Origin: Bacteroidales bacterium
Lineage (GTDB): Bacteria > Bacteroidota > Bacteroidia > Bacteroidales > UBA932
Direction of reading: 5' to 3'
Length of the DNA: 64,000 nucleotides
NCBI GenBank assembly: GCA_017427385.1
Contig: JAFRSW010000014.1
Span: 114,435 to 178,434 of the forward strand
Shown here: piece by piece, positions 63,867 to 64,000 of the stretch
How the letters are laid out: the number at the start of each line of letters is the position of its first letter
Numbering within the stretch: the stretch's first letter is position 1
Position numbers and translations under genes: made by a program
Notes under the pieces: generated by a model
What the model was told of the DNA's origin: nothing
The model's input: the letters and a program-made list of their open reading frames with translations, nothing else
Database searches by the model: none

Positions 63867-63900
63867 AACCCCGAAAGTTAGACAAAAAACTTTCGGGGTT
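63867..63900. terminator. Hairpin at the insertion-sequence end, terminator-like
   Basis: AACCCCGAAAGTT (63867-63879) and AACTTTCGGGGTT (63888-63900) form a perfect 13-bp stem with an 8-base loop, followed by TTTG. It lies at the tip of the insertion sequence and would stop read-through from the GLUG operon into the transposase gene. Confidence 0.75.
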
Positions 63901-63906
63901 TTTGTT

Positions 63907-64000
63907 ATGCGAAAAACACACACATTTGAAGATCGCCTTAAGTATATGAGAATGCTTGAGGAGGGTTATTCCGTTAATCACATCTCAACCCATTATGGTA
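63907..64000 (+). CDS. IS3-like transposase OrfA (helix-turn-helix), 3' end missing
   Basis: ATG at 63907 opens MRKTHTFEDRLKYMRMLEEG and continues YSVNHISTHYG to the window edge (31 codons). This is the start of the helix-turn-helix DNA-binding protein of IS3/IS150-type elements. The ORF ends outside the window, so a frameshifted OrfB partner cannot be checked. Confidence 0.7.
   Translation, partial: MRKTHTFEDRLKYMRMLEEGYSVNHISTHYG

Larger units (their letters stand above)
63865..64000 (+). mobile_element. Left end of an IS3-like insertion sequence (partial)
   Basis: The probable terminus TGAACCCCGAAAGTTAGAC begins at 63865, starting with TG as IS3-family ends do. It is followed about 40 bases later by a transposase OrfA start. 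Only 136 bases lie in the window, so the family subgroup, right end and target duplication cannot be seen. Confidence 0.65.

Overview
The window reads as a Bacteroidota chromosome segment, most likely Bacteroidales. The evidence is two SusC/SusD pairs, many lipoproteins with Cys after short signal peptides, Bacteroidota-only domain types (DUF4959/DUF5000, DUF4998, BACON, DUF5020, a type IX secretion C-terminal domain), repeated -7 promoter boxes of the TAnnTTTG type and weak Shine-Dalgarno sites. No tRNA, rRNA or CRISPR array was recognised, and no gene-free stretch exceeds about 215 bases.

Layout. (1) 1-1835: uvrB on the minus strand, cut by the left edge. (2) 1959-8608: a minus-strand purine/nucleobase operon, guaB - guaA - UraA-like permease - apt - DUF5020 outer-membrane channel - AzgA-type permease. 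Nucleobase uptake across both membranes thus sits with salvage and GMP synthesis; GuaB lacks the usual CBS pair. (3) 8697-14482: an acyl-CoA-ligase-like gene (minus) diverging from a HAD hydrolase, a small envelope protein, a lipoprotein and htpG. (4) 14665-30762: secreted glycan-degradation genes. An ADP-ribosylglycohydrolase-fold protein and a GH106 protein (plus) converge on GH28, a short GH28-like protein and GH78 (minus), a set that points to rhamnose/galacturonate-rich pectin. A second plus operon follows: DUF6057-like, a CxxCH beta-propeller lipoprotein, GH31 and GH3. (5) 30878-46972: SusC/SusD pair 1, two GH92 mannosidase-type enzymes (minus), then a metallophosphoesterase with collagen-like repeats, GH29 fucosidase and a glutaminase-A-like protein. 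(6) 47080-51368 (minus): an S8 protease with a type IX tail and a sialate-O-acetylesterase-type esterase. (7) 51455-63822: SusC/SusD pair 2 followed by four surface proteins (DUF4959/DUF5000, DUF4998, BACON+DUF4886-like, GLUG repeats). (8) 63865-64000: the left end of an IS3-like insertion sequence, cut by the right edge.

The most unusual observation is a palindromic repeat of about 120 bp lying in frame inside the GH3 gene (29637-29756), with a recognisably related copy between two convergent genes at 19121-19247. Removing it would rejoin the GH3 frame as a normal-length linker. This resembles protein-coding palindromic elements known from Rickettsia. A second small repeat, with 16-bp arms around a TT loop and a shared AATCGTCTGGT core, occurs at 1901-1934 and 19065-19098 at the 3' ends of transcription units. 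No dedicated regulator (HTCS, ECF sigma/anti-sigma, AraC or SusR type) is visible in the 49 kb of glycan genes.
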